Shown here: positions 1 to 10,595 of the stretch, one piece after another | Layout: each line of letters starts with the position of its first letter | How positions within the stretch are numbered: position 1 is the first letter of the stretch | From: Haemophilus parainfluenzae | GTDB taxonomy: Bacteria > Pseudomonadota > Gammaproteobacteria > Enterobacterales > Pasteurellaceae | Length of the DNA: 64,000 nucleotides | Assembly: GCF_003253005.1 (NCBI RefSeq) | Contig: NZ_QEPZ01000004.1 | Span: forward strand, 1-64,000 | Direction of reading: 5' to 3' | Position numbers and translations under genes: made by a program | The notes under the pieces: model-generated | The model's input: the letters and a program-made list of their open reading frames with translations, nothing else | Database searches by the model: none | What the model was told of the DNA's origin: nothing

Positions 1-105
1 TCTATCGCTGTTAAACGTAAAGGTGCAGTACGTAAAGCTAAACTTTACTACTTACGTGAACGTTCAGGTAAATCTGCTCGTATTAAAGAGCGTTTGGGCG
101 AATAA
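1..105 (+). CDS. rplS: 50S ribosomal protein L19, C-terminal fragment
   Basis: Thirty-four codons and a TAA stop are visible; the gene begins before the window. The residues [20 protein letters not shown] followed by [11 protein letters not shown] are the typical end of bL19, a protein at the 30S-50S interface of the ribosome. In enterobacteria rplS is the last gene of an rpsP-rimM-trmD-rplS operon, which fits the strong terminator just after the stop here. The upstream part cannot be judged. Confidence 0.95.
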   Translation, partial: SIAVKRKGAVRKAKLYYLRERSGKSARIKERLGE

Positions 106-115
106 TTTCGCAAAG

Positions 116-145
116 AAAAAGGCTTGGTTTTCCAAGCCTTTTTTG
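116..145. terminator. Bidirectional terminator between rplS and rho
   Basis: AAAAAGGCTTGG and CCAAGCCTTTTT form a near-perfect hairpin with a short T-rich loop. On the plus strand it ends in a T run that serves rplS. On the minus strand the stem is likewise followed by T residues, so it can also end rho transcripts. An uptake-signal-like inverted pair (AAGTGCGGTC at 150-159, GACCGC at 168-173) lies between it and the rho stop. Confidence 0.85.
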
Positions 146-164
146 TTTTTAAGTGCGGTCAAAA

Positions 165-1427
165 TTAAGACCGCTTCATAATTTCAAAAAACTCATCGTT
201 GGTTTTTGCCACCATAAGTTTGTCAATGAGGAATTCCATCGCTTCCACTTCACCCATTGGGTTAAGAATTTTGCGTAGAATCCACATTTTTTGTAATTCA
301 TCTGGTGTGGTAAGTAAGTCTTCTTTACGTGTACCAGAACGGTTGAAGTCAATCGCAGGGAATACACGTTTTTCTGCAATTTTGCGAGAAAGATGTAATT
401 CCATGTTACCAGTACCTTTAAATTCTTCAAAGATAACCTCATCCATTTTTGAACCGGTATCAACAAGTGCGGTTGCAATAATGGTTAAACTACCGCCTTC
501 TTCTACGTTACGTGCAGCACCAAAGAAACGTTTTGGACGATGCAAAGCATTTGCATCCACACCACCGGAAAGAATTTTACCGGATGCAGGCGTAACGGTA
601 TTGTAAGCACGAGCTAAACGCGTGATGGAGTCGAGTAGAATCACCACATCTTTTTTGTGCTCAACAGAACGTTTTGCTTTCTCGATAACCATTTCTGCAA
701 CTTGAACGTGACGAGCCGCTGGTTCATCAAAGGTAGAGGCAATCACTTCACCTTTTACTGAACGTTGCATTTCCGTTACTTCTTCTGGGCGCTCATCGAT
801 TAAAAGTACAATAAGTTCACATTCAGGGTAGTTGTGCGTGATGCTTTGTGCAATATTTTGTAGCAACATGGTTTTCCCCGCCTTTGGCGGAGCCACGATA
901 AGGCCACGCTGACCTTTACCAATCGGAGAGGCTAAATCTAAAATACGTGCGGTTAAATCTTCGGTTGAGCCATTACCACGTTCCATTCTTAAACGAGAAT
1001 TTGCGTGTAATGGGGTTAAGTTTTCGAAAAGGATTTTGCTACGAGAGACTTCTGGTTTGTCATCGTTAACTTGGTCGACTTTTAAAAGTGCAAAATAGCG
1101 TTCTCCCTCTTTTGGTGGACGGATTTTGCCTTCGATTTTATCACCAGTTTGTAGATTGAAGCGACGAATTTGACTTGGAGAAACGTAGATGTCATCAGGA
1201 CCAGCAAGGTAGGAACTGTCTGCGGAGCGTAAGAAACCGAAACCATCGGGTAAAATCTCCAATACGCCGCCGCCAAAAATGTCTTCACCGCTCTTGGCGT
1301 GCTGTTTCAAAATAGCAAAAACAATATCTTGTTTACGTAAACGGGCAAGATTTTCTAAACCCATTTGTTCTTCGCCAAGTTTCACAAGATCAGAAACAGG
1401 CGTGTTTTTAAGTTCTGTAAGATGCAT
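165..1427 (-). CDS. rho: Transcription termination factor Rho
   Basis: Hexameric RNA-dependent ATPase that ends transcription at rut sites. The 420-residue protein matches the family length (E. coli 419). An N-terminal Rho-N helical domain is followed by a cold-shock-like RNA-binding domain with the RNP motif DGFGFLRS (about residues 60-67). The ATPase core has Walker [12 protein letters not shown] (about 180-190), Walker B VVILLDS, and the Q- and R-loop regions ([12 protein letters not shown]). The start [10 protein letters not shown] was chosen by homology; the frame is open 30 codons further upstream, but that extension is non-conserved and hydrophobic. Monocistronic by appearance. Rho is usually autoregulated through its leader, which here is about 100-200 nt long. 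Confidence 0.97.
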   Translation of the reverse strand: MHLTELKNTPVSDLVKLGEEQMGLENLARLRKQDIVFAILKQHAKSGEDIFGGGVLEILPDGFGFLRSADSSYLAGPDDIYVSPSQIRRFNLQTGDKIEGKIRPPKEGERYFALLKVDQVNDDKPEVSRSKILFENLTPLHANSRLRMERGNGSTEDLTARILDLASPIGKGQRGLIVAPPKAGKTMLLQNIAQSITHNYPECELIVLLIDERPEEVTEMQRSVKGEVIASTFDEPAARHVQVAEMVIEKAKRSVEHKKDVVILLDSITRLARAYNTVTPASGKILSGGVDANALHRPKRFFGAARNVEEGGSLTIIATALVDTGSKMDEVIFEEFKGTGNMELHLSRKIAEKRVFPAIDFNRSGTRKEDLLTTPDELQKMWILRKILNPMGEVEAMEFLIDKLMVAKTNDEFFEIMKRS

Positions 1428-1586
1428 AATTAATAATGTTGGAACTAATAAGAGTTGATAACACTGAATTGTTTGAATGGTGGGCAATGCCCTTAAGAAT
1501 GCTGCGTAAATTACCACTAAAATGCAGTACTGTCTAGTTTTTGTTAGAAAAAACAGGGTAAAATAGCGGACGATATAGAGATTATT

Positions 1587-1632
1587 ATTGCATATTGATT
1601 AATTATGCGTAATAATTGAATAATTAATCATT
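1587..1632. promoter_or_regulatory. argH promoter with ArgR-like operator
   Basis: TTGCAT (1588-1593), a 17-base spacer and AATAAT (1611-1616) form a plausible sigma70 promoter. ATTGAATAATTAATCATT (1615-1632) matches the E. coli ARG box WNTNAATWWWWATTNANW at all but one fixed position. A weaker match sits at 1587-1604. The two arms TGATTAATTAT (1596-1606) and ATAATTAATCA (1620-1630) are a perfect 11-base inverted repeat bracketing the -10 region. Arginine-dependent repression by ArgR is inferred. Confidence 0.55.
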
Positions 1633-1657
1633 TTTATAATCAAGATAAGGATAACTT

Positions 1658-3031
1658 ATGGCTCTTTGGGGTGGTCGTTTTACACAAGCGGCAGACAAAC
1701 GTTTTAAAGATTTTAATGATAGCCTGCGTTTTGATTATCGCTTGGCAGAGCAAGATATTGAAGGCTCCATTGGCTGGTCTAAGGCTTTAGTCAATGTTGG
1801 TGTATTAAGTGCTGAAGAGCAACAACAGCTAGAAGTTGCCCTAAATGAATTATTAATCGAAGTGCGGTCAAATCCACAAGCGATTTTGCAGGATGATGCA
1901 GAAGATATTCATAGCTGGGTGGAAAGTAAGCTTATCGATAAAGTGGGTAATTTAGGTAAAAAATTACACACGGGTCGTAGCCGTAATGACCAAGTTGCAC
2001 TTGATATTAAAATGTGGTGTAAACAGCGTGTAGTCGAGTTGCAAGAGTCAGTTCGTAATCTTCAACGTCACTTGGTACAAACTGCTGAAAATACGCAAGA
2101 TGCGGTGATGCCAGGTTATACCCATTTACAACGTGCACAACCAATCACTTTTGCCCATTGGTGTATGGCTTATGTAGAGATGTTTGAGCGTGATTATTCA
2201 CGTCTTACCGATGCTTATAAACGCATGAATAGCTGCCCATTAGGCAGTGGTGCACTTGCAGGAACAGCCTATGCAGTCGATCGTGAACAATTAGCCACTG
2301 ATCTTGGTTTTGCCTTTGCGACGCGTAATAGTTTGGATAGCGTCTCTGATCGTGATCATATTGTGGAATTGCTTTCAACGGCATCTTTAAGTATGGCACA
2401 CCTTTCTCGTTTCGCAGAAGATATGATTATTTTCAACAGTGGGGAAGCGAATTTTGTGGAGTTGTCAGATCGTGTGACTTCAGGCTCGTCTTTAATGCCG
2501 CAAAAGAAAAATCCAGACGCTTGTGAATTGATTCGTGGTAAAGCGGGCCGTGTCATGGGGGCATTAACCGGTATGTTGACGACCTTAAAAGGTTTACCGT
2601 TAGCGTATAACAAAGATATGCAAGAAGACAAAGAAGGGATCTTTGATGCATTAGATACCTGGCAAGATTGCGTAGATATGGCGACGTTTGTATTAGATGA
2701 ATTAAAAGTGAATACCGACCGTACACGCGAAGCGGCTTTAAAAGGTTACTCAAATGCAACAGAGCTAGCGGATTACCTTGTGGCAAAAGGTGTGCCATTC
2801 CGTGATTCTCATCATATTGTCGGTGAAACCGTGGTTTATGCTATTGAAAAAGGAAAAGCCTTGGAAGACTTAACCATTCCAGAATTCCGTCAATTCAGTG
2901 ATGTGGTAGGGGATGATGTATATGACATTCTTTCTTTGCAATCTTGTTTAGATAAACGTTGTGCGAAAGGTGGGGTTTCACCACTTCGAGTAGCAGAAGC
3001 GATTGCAGAAGCAAAAGCGAGATTAGCTTAA
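1658..3031 (+). CDS. argH: Argininosuccinate lyase
   Basis: Last step of arginine synthesis: argininosuccinate to arginine plus fumarate, in the cytoplasm. The 457-residue protein is full length for the fumarase/aspartase superfamily. It starts MALWGGRFT, carries the conserved [11 protein letters not shown] and YTHLQRAQP segments, and has the superfamily signature [11 protein letters not shown] (about residues 277-287) with its catalytic serine loop. AAGGAT lies at ribosome-binding distance before the ATG. It stands alone, convergent with yajQ, and probably answers to ArgR through the operator upstream. Confidence 0.97.
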   Translation: MALWGGRFTQAADKRFKDFNDSLRFDYRLAEQDIEGSIGWSKALVNVGVLSAEEQQQLEVALNELLIEVRSNPQAILQDDAEDIHSWVESKLIDKVGNLGKKLHTGRSRNDQVALDIKMWCKQRVVELQESVRNLQRHLVQTAENTQDAVMPGYTHLQRAQPITFAHWCMAYVEMFERDYSRLTDAYKRMNSCPLGSGALAGTAYAVDREQLATDLGFAFATRNSLDSVSDRDHIVELLSTASLSMAHLSRFAEDMIIFNSGEANFVELSDRVTSGSSLMPQKKNPDACELIRGKAGRVMGALTGMLTTLKGLPLAYNKDMQEDKEGIFDALDTWQDCVDMATFVLDELKVNTDRTREAALKGYSNATELADYLVAKGVPFRDSHHIVGETVVYAIEKGKALEDLTIPEFRQFSDVVGDDVYDILSLQSCLDKRCAKGGVSPLRVAEAIAEAKARLA

Positions 3032-3044
3032 TTAGCGTAAATAA

Positions 3045-3098
3045 AAAGTGATCTGCACTTCAAAGTAGGTGTTCAGATTTTGGGGTGCAGATCACTTT
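3045..3098. terminator. Bidirectional terminator resembling an IS left end
   Basis: AAAGTGATCTGCAC (3045-3058) and GTGCAGATCACTTT (3085-3098) are a perfect 14-base inverted repeat with a 26-base loop, between convergent argH and yajQ. Read on the minus strand from 3094, its first 17 bases TGATCTGCACCCCAAAA are identical to the left terminus of the insertion sequence at 31728, and the far arm resembles that element's internal GGTGCAGAT arm. It may be the remnant end of a related element that now works as a terminator. Confidence 0.6.
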
Positions 3099-3105
3099 CG
3101 TTTTC

Positions 3106-4562
<1,457 letters not shown>

Positions 4563-4617
4563 AGAAAATCCTGTAAATTGTGAATACTCATCTATTCTAG
4601 CCGATCTTGGCGAAAAA

Positions 4618-5307
4618 ATGGAAAACAACGTGCAATTAATTAAAGAAAAACTTCAAAAATCACTGATGTTTGGGCTCATCGTGCTGCTTTGTATCGGTGC
4701 CATGGCCGTGATTTTGTTTGGTGTGAAACAATTTAAGATTGGTTCTCAGCTTTCAAGTGTGAATCAAGTGGCAAATTTGTCGCATATTTTGGTTCGTCAG
4801 CAGGCAAATTTATTTTCGGTTTTATTAACTAATAATGCGAAATCCGATCAACTTGTCGAAAATCTAGATAATTTAGTCAAAGAAAACTTTGTGCTCGATG
4901 CGACCATTTATGATTATAACGGCAAGGAATTAGCACAAAGTACCAATACTGGCAATCTTCGTGAGCAACTTGGTCTAGAACATAAAAATGAAGGTGAATT
5001 TTCAACACAGCAAATTGTTGAGCCCATTTACTCTGCTTCCAATAATGCCGTTCGTGGCTTTTTGCGGGTGACATTTGACGCGCAATATGCTCAAACGACG
5101 CAGAGCAAAATTAATCAAGTCTTCCATCGTTTATATGGTGAAATTGTGGTGGTCTTTTTATTAGGCGCTTTATTCGCCAGTTCCATTCATTATTTTTTAA
5201 GTCATTATCGTCGAACATATCGAAAACCAGTGGAAACTAAAACGGTAGTTAATTTACAAGGTAAATCGAGTAGTCAGCGTTTTCATCAACGTCGTCGTAG
5301 AATTTGA
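4618..5307 (+). CDS. smp: Smp/YtjB family inner-membrane protein
   Basis: 229 residues with one transmembrane helix near residues 16-37, a periplasmic stretch of about 130 residues, a second helix near 172-193 and a very basic cytoplasmic tail rich in Arg/Lys/His. This layout and the divergence from serB match the Smp (YtjB) proteins of gamma-proteobacteria, whose function is unknown. The topology recalls a sensor lacking an output domain. The ribosome-binding site is poor (GCGAAAAAATG). Divergent from serB with about 55 bases between the starts. Confidence 0.8.
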   Translation: MENNVQLIKEKLQKSLMFGLIVLLCIGAMAVILFGVKQFKIGSQLSSVNQVANLSHILVRQQANLFSVLLTNNAKSDQLVENLDNLVKENFVLDATIYDYNGKELAQSTNTGNLREQLGLEHKNEGEFSTQQIVEPIYSASNNAVRGFLRVTFDAQYAQTTQSKINQVFHRLYGEIVVVFLLGALFASSIHYFLSHYRRTYRKPVETKTVVNLQGKSSSQRFHQRRRRI

Positions 5308-5392
5308 TCAAGGTAAATAAAATTGCAGATATTGCTCAAGTCAATCAGTAAATAGGTTAGAATACTCGGAATTATTTAGATAGGAGAAAAAC

Positions 5393-7390
5393 ATGGCAAC
5401 TCGTAGACAACTCGCCAACGCAATTCGTGCGCTATCAATGGATGCAGTACAAAAAGCAAAATCAGGCCACCCAGGTGCACCAATGGGAATGGCGGATATC
5501 GCTGAAGTATTATGGCGCGATTTCTTAAAACACAATCCAAACAATCCTAAATGGGCTGATCGCGACCGTTTTGTGCTTTCTAACGGCCACGGTTCAATGT
5601 TGATTTATAGCTTATTACATTTAACAGGCTACGATCTTTCTATCGATGATTTAAAACAATTCCGTCAATTACATTCTAAAACCCCAGGCCATCCAGAATA
5701 CGGTTATGCACCAGGTGTTGAAACTACGACGGGTCCGTTAGGCCAAGGTATCACTAATGCAGTGGGTATGGCGATTGCTGAGAAAACCTTAGCAGGCCAA
5801 TTTAACCGTGAAGGCCATGAAATTGTCGATCACCACACTTATGTGTTCTTAGGCGATGGCTGTTTAATGGAAGGGATTTCCCATGAAGCTTGCTCTTTAG
5901 CAGGCACATTAGGCTTAGGTAAATTAATCGCATTCTACGATGACAACAACATTTCGATTGATGGTCATGTTGATGGTTGGTTCAGCGATGATACTGCAGC
6001 ACGTTTTGAAGCTTATGGCTGGCAAGTAATTCGTAATGTAGATGGTCACGATGCAGAACAAATTCGTGCCGCAACCATTCTTGCTCAAGCAGAAAAAGAA
6101 AAACCAACGTTAATTATTTGTAAAACCATCATCGGCTTTGGTTCACCAAATAAATCTGGTTCTCATGATTGCCATGGTGCACCATTAGGTGATGAAGAAA
6201 TCGCATTAACCCGTAAAGCACTTGGCTGGGAGTATGGCCCATTTGAAATTCCAGCTGAGTACTATGCTGAATGGTCTGCAAAAGAAAAAGGCGCTGCAGC
6301 AGAAAAATCTTGGGAAGAAAAATTTGCCGCTTATGCAAAAGCATATCCTGAACTTGCGGCAGAATTCACACGTCGTGTAAACGGTGAATTACCAGCAAAC
6401 TGGGCGACTGAAGCCAAAGCGTTCATTGAAAAATTACAAGCGAACCCAGCGAGCATTGCAAGCCGTAAAGCATCACAAAATGCAATCGAAGCCTACGCTC
6501 ATGTGTTACCTGAATTCTTAGGTGGTTCTGCAGACTTAGCAAGCTCTAACTTAACGTTATGGAGTGGTTCAAAACCAATTCGTGCACACGAAAACGTAGG
6601 CGGTAACTACCTTAACTATGGTGTGCGTGAGTTCGGTATGTCAGCAATCATGAATGGTATTGCATTACACGGTGGTTTCATTCCTTACGGCGCAACCTTC
6701 TTAATGTTCTACGAATATGCTCACAATGCGGTGCGTATGGCGGCATTAATGAAACAACGTTCTTTATTCGTTTATACTCATGACTCGATTGGTTTAGGCG
6801 AAGATGGTCCAACTCACCAACCTGTTGAGCAAACCGCATCATTACGCTTAATTCCAAATCTTGAAACATGGCGTCCATGTGACCAAGTAGAGTCAGCTAT
6901 TGCATGGCAACAAGCAGTTGAGCGTAAAGATGGTCCGAGTGCATTAATTTTTACCCGTCAAAACTTAGCACAAATGGACCGCACTTCTGCACAATTAGAT
7001 GCAGTTAAACGTGGTGCTTATGTGTTAAAAGACTGTGATGGCACACCTGAGTTAATCTTCATTGCGACAGGTTCAGAAGTGGAGTTAGCAGTGAAAGCCG
7101 CAGATGTATTGGCTGCCGAAGGTAAAAAAGTACGTGTCGTTTCTATGCCAAGCACTAACCGTTTCGATAAACAAGATGTGGCGTACCGTGAAAGCGTATT
7201 ACCTGCTGCTGTAACCAAACGTGTTGCGATTGAAGCGGGTATTGCGGACTTCTGGTATAAATACGTAGGCTTTGAAGGTCGCGTAGTAGGTATGAATAGC
7301 TTCGGCGAATCAGCACCAGCAGATCAATTATTCAAACTCTTTGGTTTCACCGTGGATAACGTGGTGGCAAAAGCAAAAGAGATTTTATAA
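5393..7390 (+). CDS. tkt: Transketolase
   Basis: Thiamine-diphosphate enzyme of the pentose phosphate pathway; moves two-carbon units between sugar phosphates. The 665-residue protein is full length. It has the N-terminal [11 protein letters not shown] segment, the [13 protein letters not shown] active-site region, and the thiamine-diphosphate/Mg motif [13 protein letters not shown] ... NN (about residues 156-186). The pyrimidine-binding domain carries [17 protein letters not shown] and [23 protein letters not shown] precedes the ATG. Appears monocistronic, closed by a terminator. Confidence 0.97.
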   Translation: MATRRQLANAIRALSMDAVQKAKSGHPGAPMGMADIAEVLWRDFLKHNPNNPKWADRDRFVLSNGHGSMLIYSLLHLTGYDLSIDDLKQFRQLHSKTPGHPEYGYAPGVETTTGPLGQGITNAVGMAIAEKTLAGQFNREGHEIVDHHTYVFLGDGCLMEGISHEACSLAGTLGLGKLIAFYDDNNISIDGHVDGWFSDDTAARFEAYGWQVIRNVDGHDAEQIRAATILAQAEKEKPTLIICKTIIGFGSPNKSGSHDCHGAPLGDEEIALTRKALGWEYGPFEIPAEYYAEWSAKEKGAAAEKSWEEKFAAYAKAYPELAAEFTRRVNGELPANWATEAKAFIEKLQANPASIASRKASQNAIEAYAHVLPEFLGGSADLASSNLTLWSGSKPIRAHENVGGNYLNYGVREFGMSAIMNGIALHGGFIPYGATFLMFYEYAHNAVRMAALMKQRSLFVYTHDSIGLGEDGPTHQPVEQTASLRLIPNLETWRPCDQVESAIAWQQAVERKDGPSALIFTRQNLAQMDRTSAQLDAVKRGAYVLKDCDGTPELIFIATGSEVELAVKAADVLAAEGKKVRVVSMPSTNRFDKQDVAYRESVLPAAVTKRVAIEAGIADFWYKYVGFEGRVVGMNSFGESAPADQLFKLFGFTVDNVVAKAKEIL

Positions 7391-7402
7391 TCCTTAGAAT
7401 TG

Positions 7403-7428
7403 AAGGCAGATGTTTATCTGCCTTTTTT
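7403..7428 (+). terminator. tkt terminator
   Basis: AAGGCAGAT (7403-7411), loop GTTT, ATCTGCCTT (7416-7424) then a T run: a canonical intrinsic terminator 13 bases after the transketolase stop. Confidence 0.9.
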
Positions 7429-7453
7429 ATTTAATAAGTAGGGGGAGTATAAT

Positions 7454-7936
7454 ATGGAATGTTCTAAGATTAGACGTAAGGATAGGGCGATCACTGATTA
7501 TCATCAGATGTTAGAAATTATGAATCAGTGTGATATTTGCCGTTTAGGATTACAAGATGATGAAAGTGTTTATATTGTTCCATTAAATTTTGGTTTTAAG
7601 GCAGATAATGAAGAACTTACTCTTTATTTCCATGGATTTGTTAAAGGGAAAAAGATTGAACTGATTAAAAAGAATAAATTAGCTGGTTTTGAAATGGACC
7701 GTAAACATGAAATTGTAAAAGCAGAAATTGCCTGTGATTATTCTTTTTTATATCAGAGCATTATTGGAAAAGGGAATTTATTCATTATTGAAGATAAAGA
7801 TGAGAAGATTGATGCTTTACAATATTTAATGGAACACTATACACAGAAAAATGATTGGCAGTTTAGTGAGAATGAGTTAAACAAAATAGTGGTTATTAAG
7901 ATGAATGTAACTCAATGGTCATGTAAAGAGCACTAA
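7454..7936 (+). CDS. Pyridoxamine-5'-phosphate-oxidase-like flavoprotein, NimA type
   Basis: 160 residues resembling the split-barrel flavin-binding family that contains nitroimidazole-resistance (Nim) proteins: an N-terminal MRRKDR-like segment (here IRRKDRAITDYHQM), then the core CRLGLQDD..YIVPLNFGF and LYFHGFVKGKKIELI. Such proteins may reduce nitro groups or act on unidentified flavin substrates; the true role here is unknown. The ribosome-binding site GGGGGAG is unusually strong, the gene looks AT-richer than its neighbours and holds no uptake signal. These features suggest acquisition, perhaps from a Firmicute. It sits between two terminators as a single-gene unit. Confidence 0.75.
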   Translation: MECSKIRRKDRAITDYHQMLEIMNQCDICRLGLQDDESVYIVPLNFGFKADNEELTLYFHGFVKGKKIELIKKNKLAGFEMDRKHEIVKAEIACDYSFLYQSIIGKGNLFIIEDKDEKIDALQYLMEHYTQKNDWQFSENELNKIVVIKMNVTQWSCKEH

Positions 7937-7951
7937 TTTTATTGCTGAGAG

Positions 7952-7989
7952 AAGTGCGGTCAAAAATAAGAAAATTTTTGACCGCACTT
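7952..7989. terminator. Paired uptake-signal terminator
   Basis: AAGTGCGGTCAAAAA and TTTTTGACCGCACTT are facing copies of the extended Haemophilus uptake signal, forming a perfect 15-base stem with an 8-base loop, followed by a T-rich stretch. It ends the Nim-like gene and insulates the alsT riboswitch downstream. Confidence 0.85.
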
Positions 7990-8123
7990 TGTTTTTATCT
8001 GCTTTCACCCTGTTATCTAAGCCTTTTTTCGTCAATCCATTGAGTTAGCTTTTTAAGTTTGTTAAAATTTGCAGTGCTTTTTGCAATAAGAATAAAACGT
8101 AAAAAGTGAGTTCGGAAGAAGGT

Positions 8124-8320
8124 AGCTGGAGAGTAGGGAATTGCCCCTACGCCGACGAGGTAAAATCTTTCAGGCGCAATCGCAAGGTTGCAGGGACTGT
8201 TACTGGACGAACCCTTGGAGAGATCCATTGCATTTTATTGATGTAAATGGACGCCGAAGGCGCAAAAGAGCGGTCGATTTTTCGATTGTTTTCCAAACGC
8301 TCAGGCAAAAGGACAGGGGC
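8124..8320 (+). promoter_or_regulatory. Tandem glycine riboswitch
   Basis: Two consecutive glycine aptamers. Aptamer I (about 8124-8212) has CTGGAGAGT, CGCCGACGAGG, TTTCAGGCGCAA and CAGGGAC. Aptamer II (about 8213-8320) has CTTGGAGAG, CGCCGAAGGCGCAA, CTCAGGCAAAAGGACAGGGG, all recognised core segments of the glycine class. Tandem aptamers ahead of sodium:amino-acid symporters are known in Vibrio and Haemophilus. Glycine binding would control alsT; limits are approximate. Confidence 0.93.
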
Positions 8321-8370
8321 AAAAGACAATCGGTATTATCAAAAATATTTCTATCGGGATTCTTCTTGTC

Positions 8371-8407
8371 TCCTTGTCGAGTTTATTTGTATTTTAAACG
8401 ACGAGGA
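8371..8407 (+). promoter_or_regulatory. Candidate anti-Shine-Dalgarno helix of the alsT leader
   Basis: TCCTTGTCG (8371-8379) can pair with CGACGAGGA (8399-8407), which contains the alsT ribosome-binding site: nine pairs including one G-U. An alternative helix AGACAA (8324-8329)/TTGTCT (8366-8371) overlaps its edge. This suggests translational control by the riboswitch; inference from pairing only. Confidence 0.5.
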
Positions 8408-8414
8408 ATCATCA

Positions 8415-9785
8415 ATGTCATTACAGACAACCTTATCTGCTATTAGCAGCTTTATATGGGGACCGCCCCTACTCATTCTATTGTCCGGAACTGGACTTTA
8501 TCTCACCCTTCGTTTAGGTTTCTTACAAATTCGTTATTTGCCTCGTGCATTGGGCTATTTATTTGCTCGTGGTGCGAATAAAGGCAAGGGGGATGTATCT
8601 TCTTTTGCCGCACTTTGTACGGCATTAGCGGCGACCATCGGAACAGGGAATATCGTGGGTGTAGCGACCGCAGTACAAGCAGGTGGACCTGGCGCGATTT
8701 TTTGGATGTGGCTAGTTGCATTATTAGGTATGGCAACTAAATACGCTGAATGTTTACTTGCCGTGAAATATCGTGTGCGAGATAAATACGGTTTTATGGC
8801 GGGTGGACCAATGTATTACATCGAACGTGGCCTTGGTATTAAATGGCTAGCCAAATTATTCGCGCTCTTTGGAGTCTTGGTGGCCTTTTTCGGTATTGGT
8901 ACCTTCCCTCAAATAAATGCAATTACGCATGCAATGCAAGACACATTCAATGTACCCGTTATTATTACAGCAACAGTGGTGACGGTGCTGGTCGCGATGA
9001 TTATTCTCGGTGGTGTAAGACGTATTGCGACAGCTTCTTCCGTTATAGTGCCTTTTATGGCAATTGGCTATGTAGCGACCTCAATTATTATCTTAATCGT
9101 TAATTACGACAAATTGCCTGCTGCAATTGCATTAATTATTCACAGTGCGTTTAACCCACAAGCGGCTTTAGGCGGTGCAGTTGGTTTTACCGTTATGAAA
9201 GCGATTCAATCGGGTGTGGCGCGCGGTATTTTCTCAAATGAATCTGGTTTAGGGAGTGCACCTATTGCAGCAGCAGCGGCACAAACGAAAGAGCCTGTTC
9301 GCCAAGGTTTAATTTCGATGACAGGGACATTTTTAGATACAATCATCGTATGTACCATGACAGGCTTAGTGCTTGTGATTACGGGAGCATGGAGTAACCC
9401 AGAGCTTTCGGGTGCAAGTGTGACTAACTATGCTTTTGCTCAAGGTTTAGGTACATCAATCGGTGCAACCATTGTGACGGTTGGATTATTATTCTTTGCT
9501 TTCACCACAATTTTAGGCTGGTGTTACTATGGTGAGCGTTGCTTCCTTTACTTAGTTGGTATCCGTGGTATTAAATTTTATCGTTTCATGTTTATTGTTT
9601 TGGTCGGGGCGGGTTCATTCCTTACCTTAGATTTAATTTGGATTTTAGCGGATATTGTGAACGGTTTAATGGCCTTCCCGAACTTGATAGCATTAATTGG
9701 TTTGCATAAAGAGATTATTTCAGAAACTAAGGATTACTTTGAACGTTTAAAAGCGACGCACCATGATCAAGATGAATTAGCCTAA
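8415..9785 (+). CDS. alsT: Sodium:alanine/glycine symporter
   Basis: 456-residue member of the alanine-or-glycine:cation symporter family in the inner membrane, with about 10-11 hydrophobic helices. The conserved ATIGTGNIVGVATA (about residues 75-90), GGPGAIFWMW, GGPMYYIERG and SNESGLGSAPIAAAAA motifs are present. The ATG at 8415 follows GAGG; the frame is open further upstream but that part belongs to the riboswitch. The glycine riboswitch points to glycine as a substrate or signal. A terminator follows. Confidence 0.95.
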   Translation: MSLQTTLSAISSFIWGPPLLILLSGTGLYLTLRLGFLQIRYLPRALGYLFARGANKGKGDVSSFAALCTALAATIGTGNIVGVATAVQAGGPGAIFWMWLVALLGMATKYAECLLAVKYRVRDKYGFMAGGPMYYIERGLGIKWLAKLFALFGVLVAFFGIGTFPQINAITHAMQDTFNVPVIITATVVTVLVAMIILGGVRRIATASSVIVPFMAIGYVATSIIILIVNYDKLPAAIALIIHSAFNPQAALGGAVGFTVMKAIQSGVARGIFSNESGLGSAPIAAAAAQTKEPVRQGLISMTGTFLDTIIVCTMTGLVLVITGAWSNPELSGASVTNYAFAQGLGTSIGATIVTVGLLFFAFTTILGWCYYGERCFLYLVGIRGIKFYRFMFIVLVGAGSFLTLDLIWILADIVNGLMAFPNLIALIGLHKEIISETKDYFERLKATHHDQDELA

Positions 9786-9802
9786 TTCATCTCGTAAAAA
9801 GA

Positions 9803-9829
9803 AAAGGGAAGCTGAATGCTTCCCTTTGT
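9803..9829 (+). terminator. alsT terminator
   Basis: AAAGGGAAGC (9803-9812), loop TGAAT, GCTTCCCTTT (9818-9827), followed by GTTGTTT. The T run is modest but the stem is perfect. Confidence 0.8.
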
Positions 9830-10026
9830 TGTTTACAGCTTTACATCATAACAAGTTTACACAGAAAGAAAATCATATTTTTGCAGAAATTAGATCCCGA
9901 TCATATTTTTGAACATTTGTTTTTTTATTTACCTAAAAGCACTTGAAAAAGTGGTTTAAGGTCTATATGTTGTTATTAAAGATGAACGGAACCGAAGGGT
10001 TCATTTAAGCAAAAGAGGTAAATGCT

Positions 10027-10350
10027 ATGACACTCAATATCACAAGCAAACAAATGGAAATCACCCCTGCAATCCGTGAACATGTGGAGGGAAGACTTGC
10101 AAAATTAGAGAAATGGCACACTCAACTGATTAGCCCACACTTTGTTTTAAGTAAAGTACCAAACGGCTTTTCTGTAGAGGCTTCAATTGGAACCCCATTA
10201 GGTAATCTACTTGCGACAGCAACCGCTGATGATATGTATAAAGCGATCAATGAAGTCGAAGAAAAATTAGAACGTCAATTAAATAAACTTCAACATAAAG
10301 GTGAATCCCATCGAGCAGACGAACGTTTGAAAGATTCTTTTGAAAAATAA
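10027..10350 (+). CDS. raiA: Ribosome-associated inhibitor A (YfiA)
   Basis: 107 residues beginning [20 protein letters not shown], the canonical start of the RaiA/HPF family. It binds the 30S decoding groove on stress or cold and blocks tRNA entry, keeping 70S ribosomes idle. The beta-alpha-beta-beta-beta-alpha pattern and the basic second helix ([14 protein letters not shown]) are visible; there is no long C-terminal domain, so it is not a long HPF. AGAGG precedes the ATG. Monocistronic, ended by a strong hairpin. Confidence 0.95.
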   Translation: MTLNITSKQMEITPAIREHVEGRLAKLEKWHTQLISPHFVLSKVPNGFSVEASIGTPLGNLLATATADDMYKAINEVEEKLERQLNKLQHKGESHRADERLKDSFEK

Positions 10351-10366
10351 AGAATAATGAGTGAAT

Positions 10367-10397
10367 AAAAGGGCGAACATAATGTTCGCCCTTTTTT
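10367..10397. terminator. Bidirectional terminator of raiA and the 47-residue gene
   Basis: AAAAGGGCGAAC, a five-base ATAAT loop and GTTCGCCCTTTT, followed by T residues. On the minus strand it overlaps the stop codon of the small basic gene and ends in T residues as well. Confidence 0.9.
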
Positions 10398-10539
10398 AGA
10401 TGTCTTGAATCACTAATTGTAACGCATGGCGTTGGAACTGTTTTGCTTTACGGTGTTTTAAGCGTCTTAAACGCAGGTTACGTGAAGCTGAAATATCTCT
10501 TGATGCTTTTTTCTTTAAGAAGGTTTTTCTTTTTAACAT
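10396..10539 (-). CDS. Small basic protein, 47 residues, unknown
   Basis: An ATG preceded by a strong AAGGAG ribosome-binding site opens 47 codons ending at TAA inside the terminator. The product starts MLKRKTFLKKKASRD and ends QLVIQDI; about 40% of its residues are Lys or Arg, and there are two heptad-like leucine runs (NLRLRRLKHRK). The composition is like a small ribosomal or other RNA-binding protein, but I do not recognise the family. It lies 56 bases after mltF on the same strand and converges with raiA. The good ribosome-binding site and neat terminator make a real gene likely. Confidence 0.7.
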   Translation of the reverse strand: MLKRKTFLKKKASRDISASRNLRLRRLKHRKAKQFQRHALQLVIQDI

Positions 10540-10595
10540 CTTTTTCTCCTTATTTTCTTTCTATTCAATAAAAATGTTGTTTTTTCTGACCGCAC

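Noticed and set aside
1428-1517. Thirty-codon extension of rho upstream of MHLTELKN
   Set aside because: Hydrophobic, not like any Rho N-terminus, no ribosome-binding site; better read as leader.
5332-5363. tkt promoter TTGCTC with TAGAAT
   Set aside because: Spacer of 20 bases is too long; no convincing -35 at 16-18 bases.
8247-8414. N-terminal extension of AlsT by 56 residues
   Set aside because: The sequence is the second glycine aptamer and expression platform; alsT has its own GAGG and ATG at 8415.
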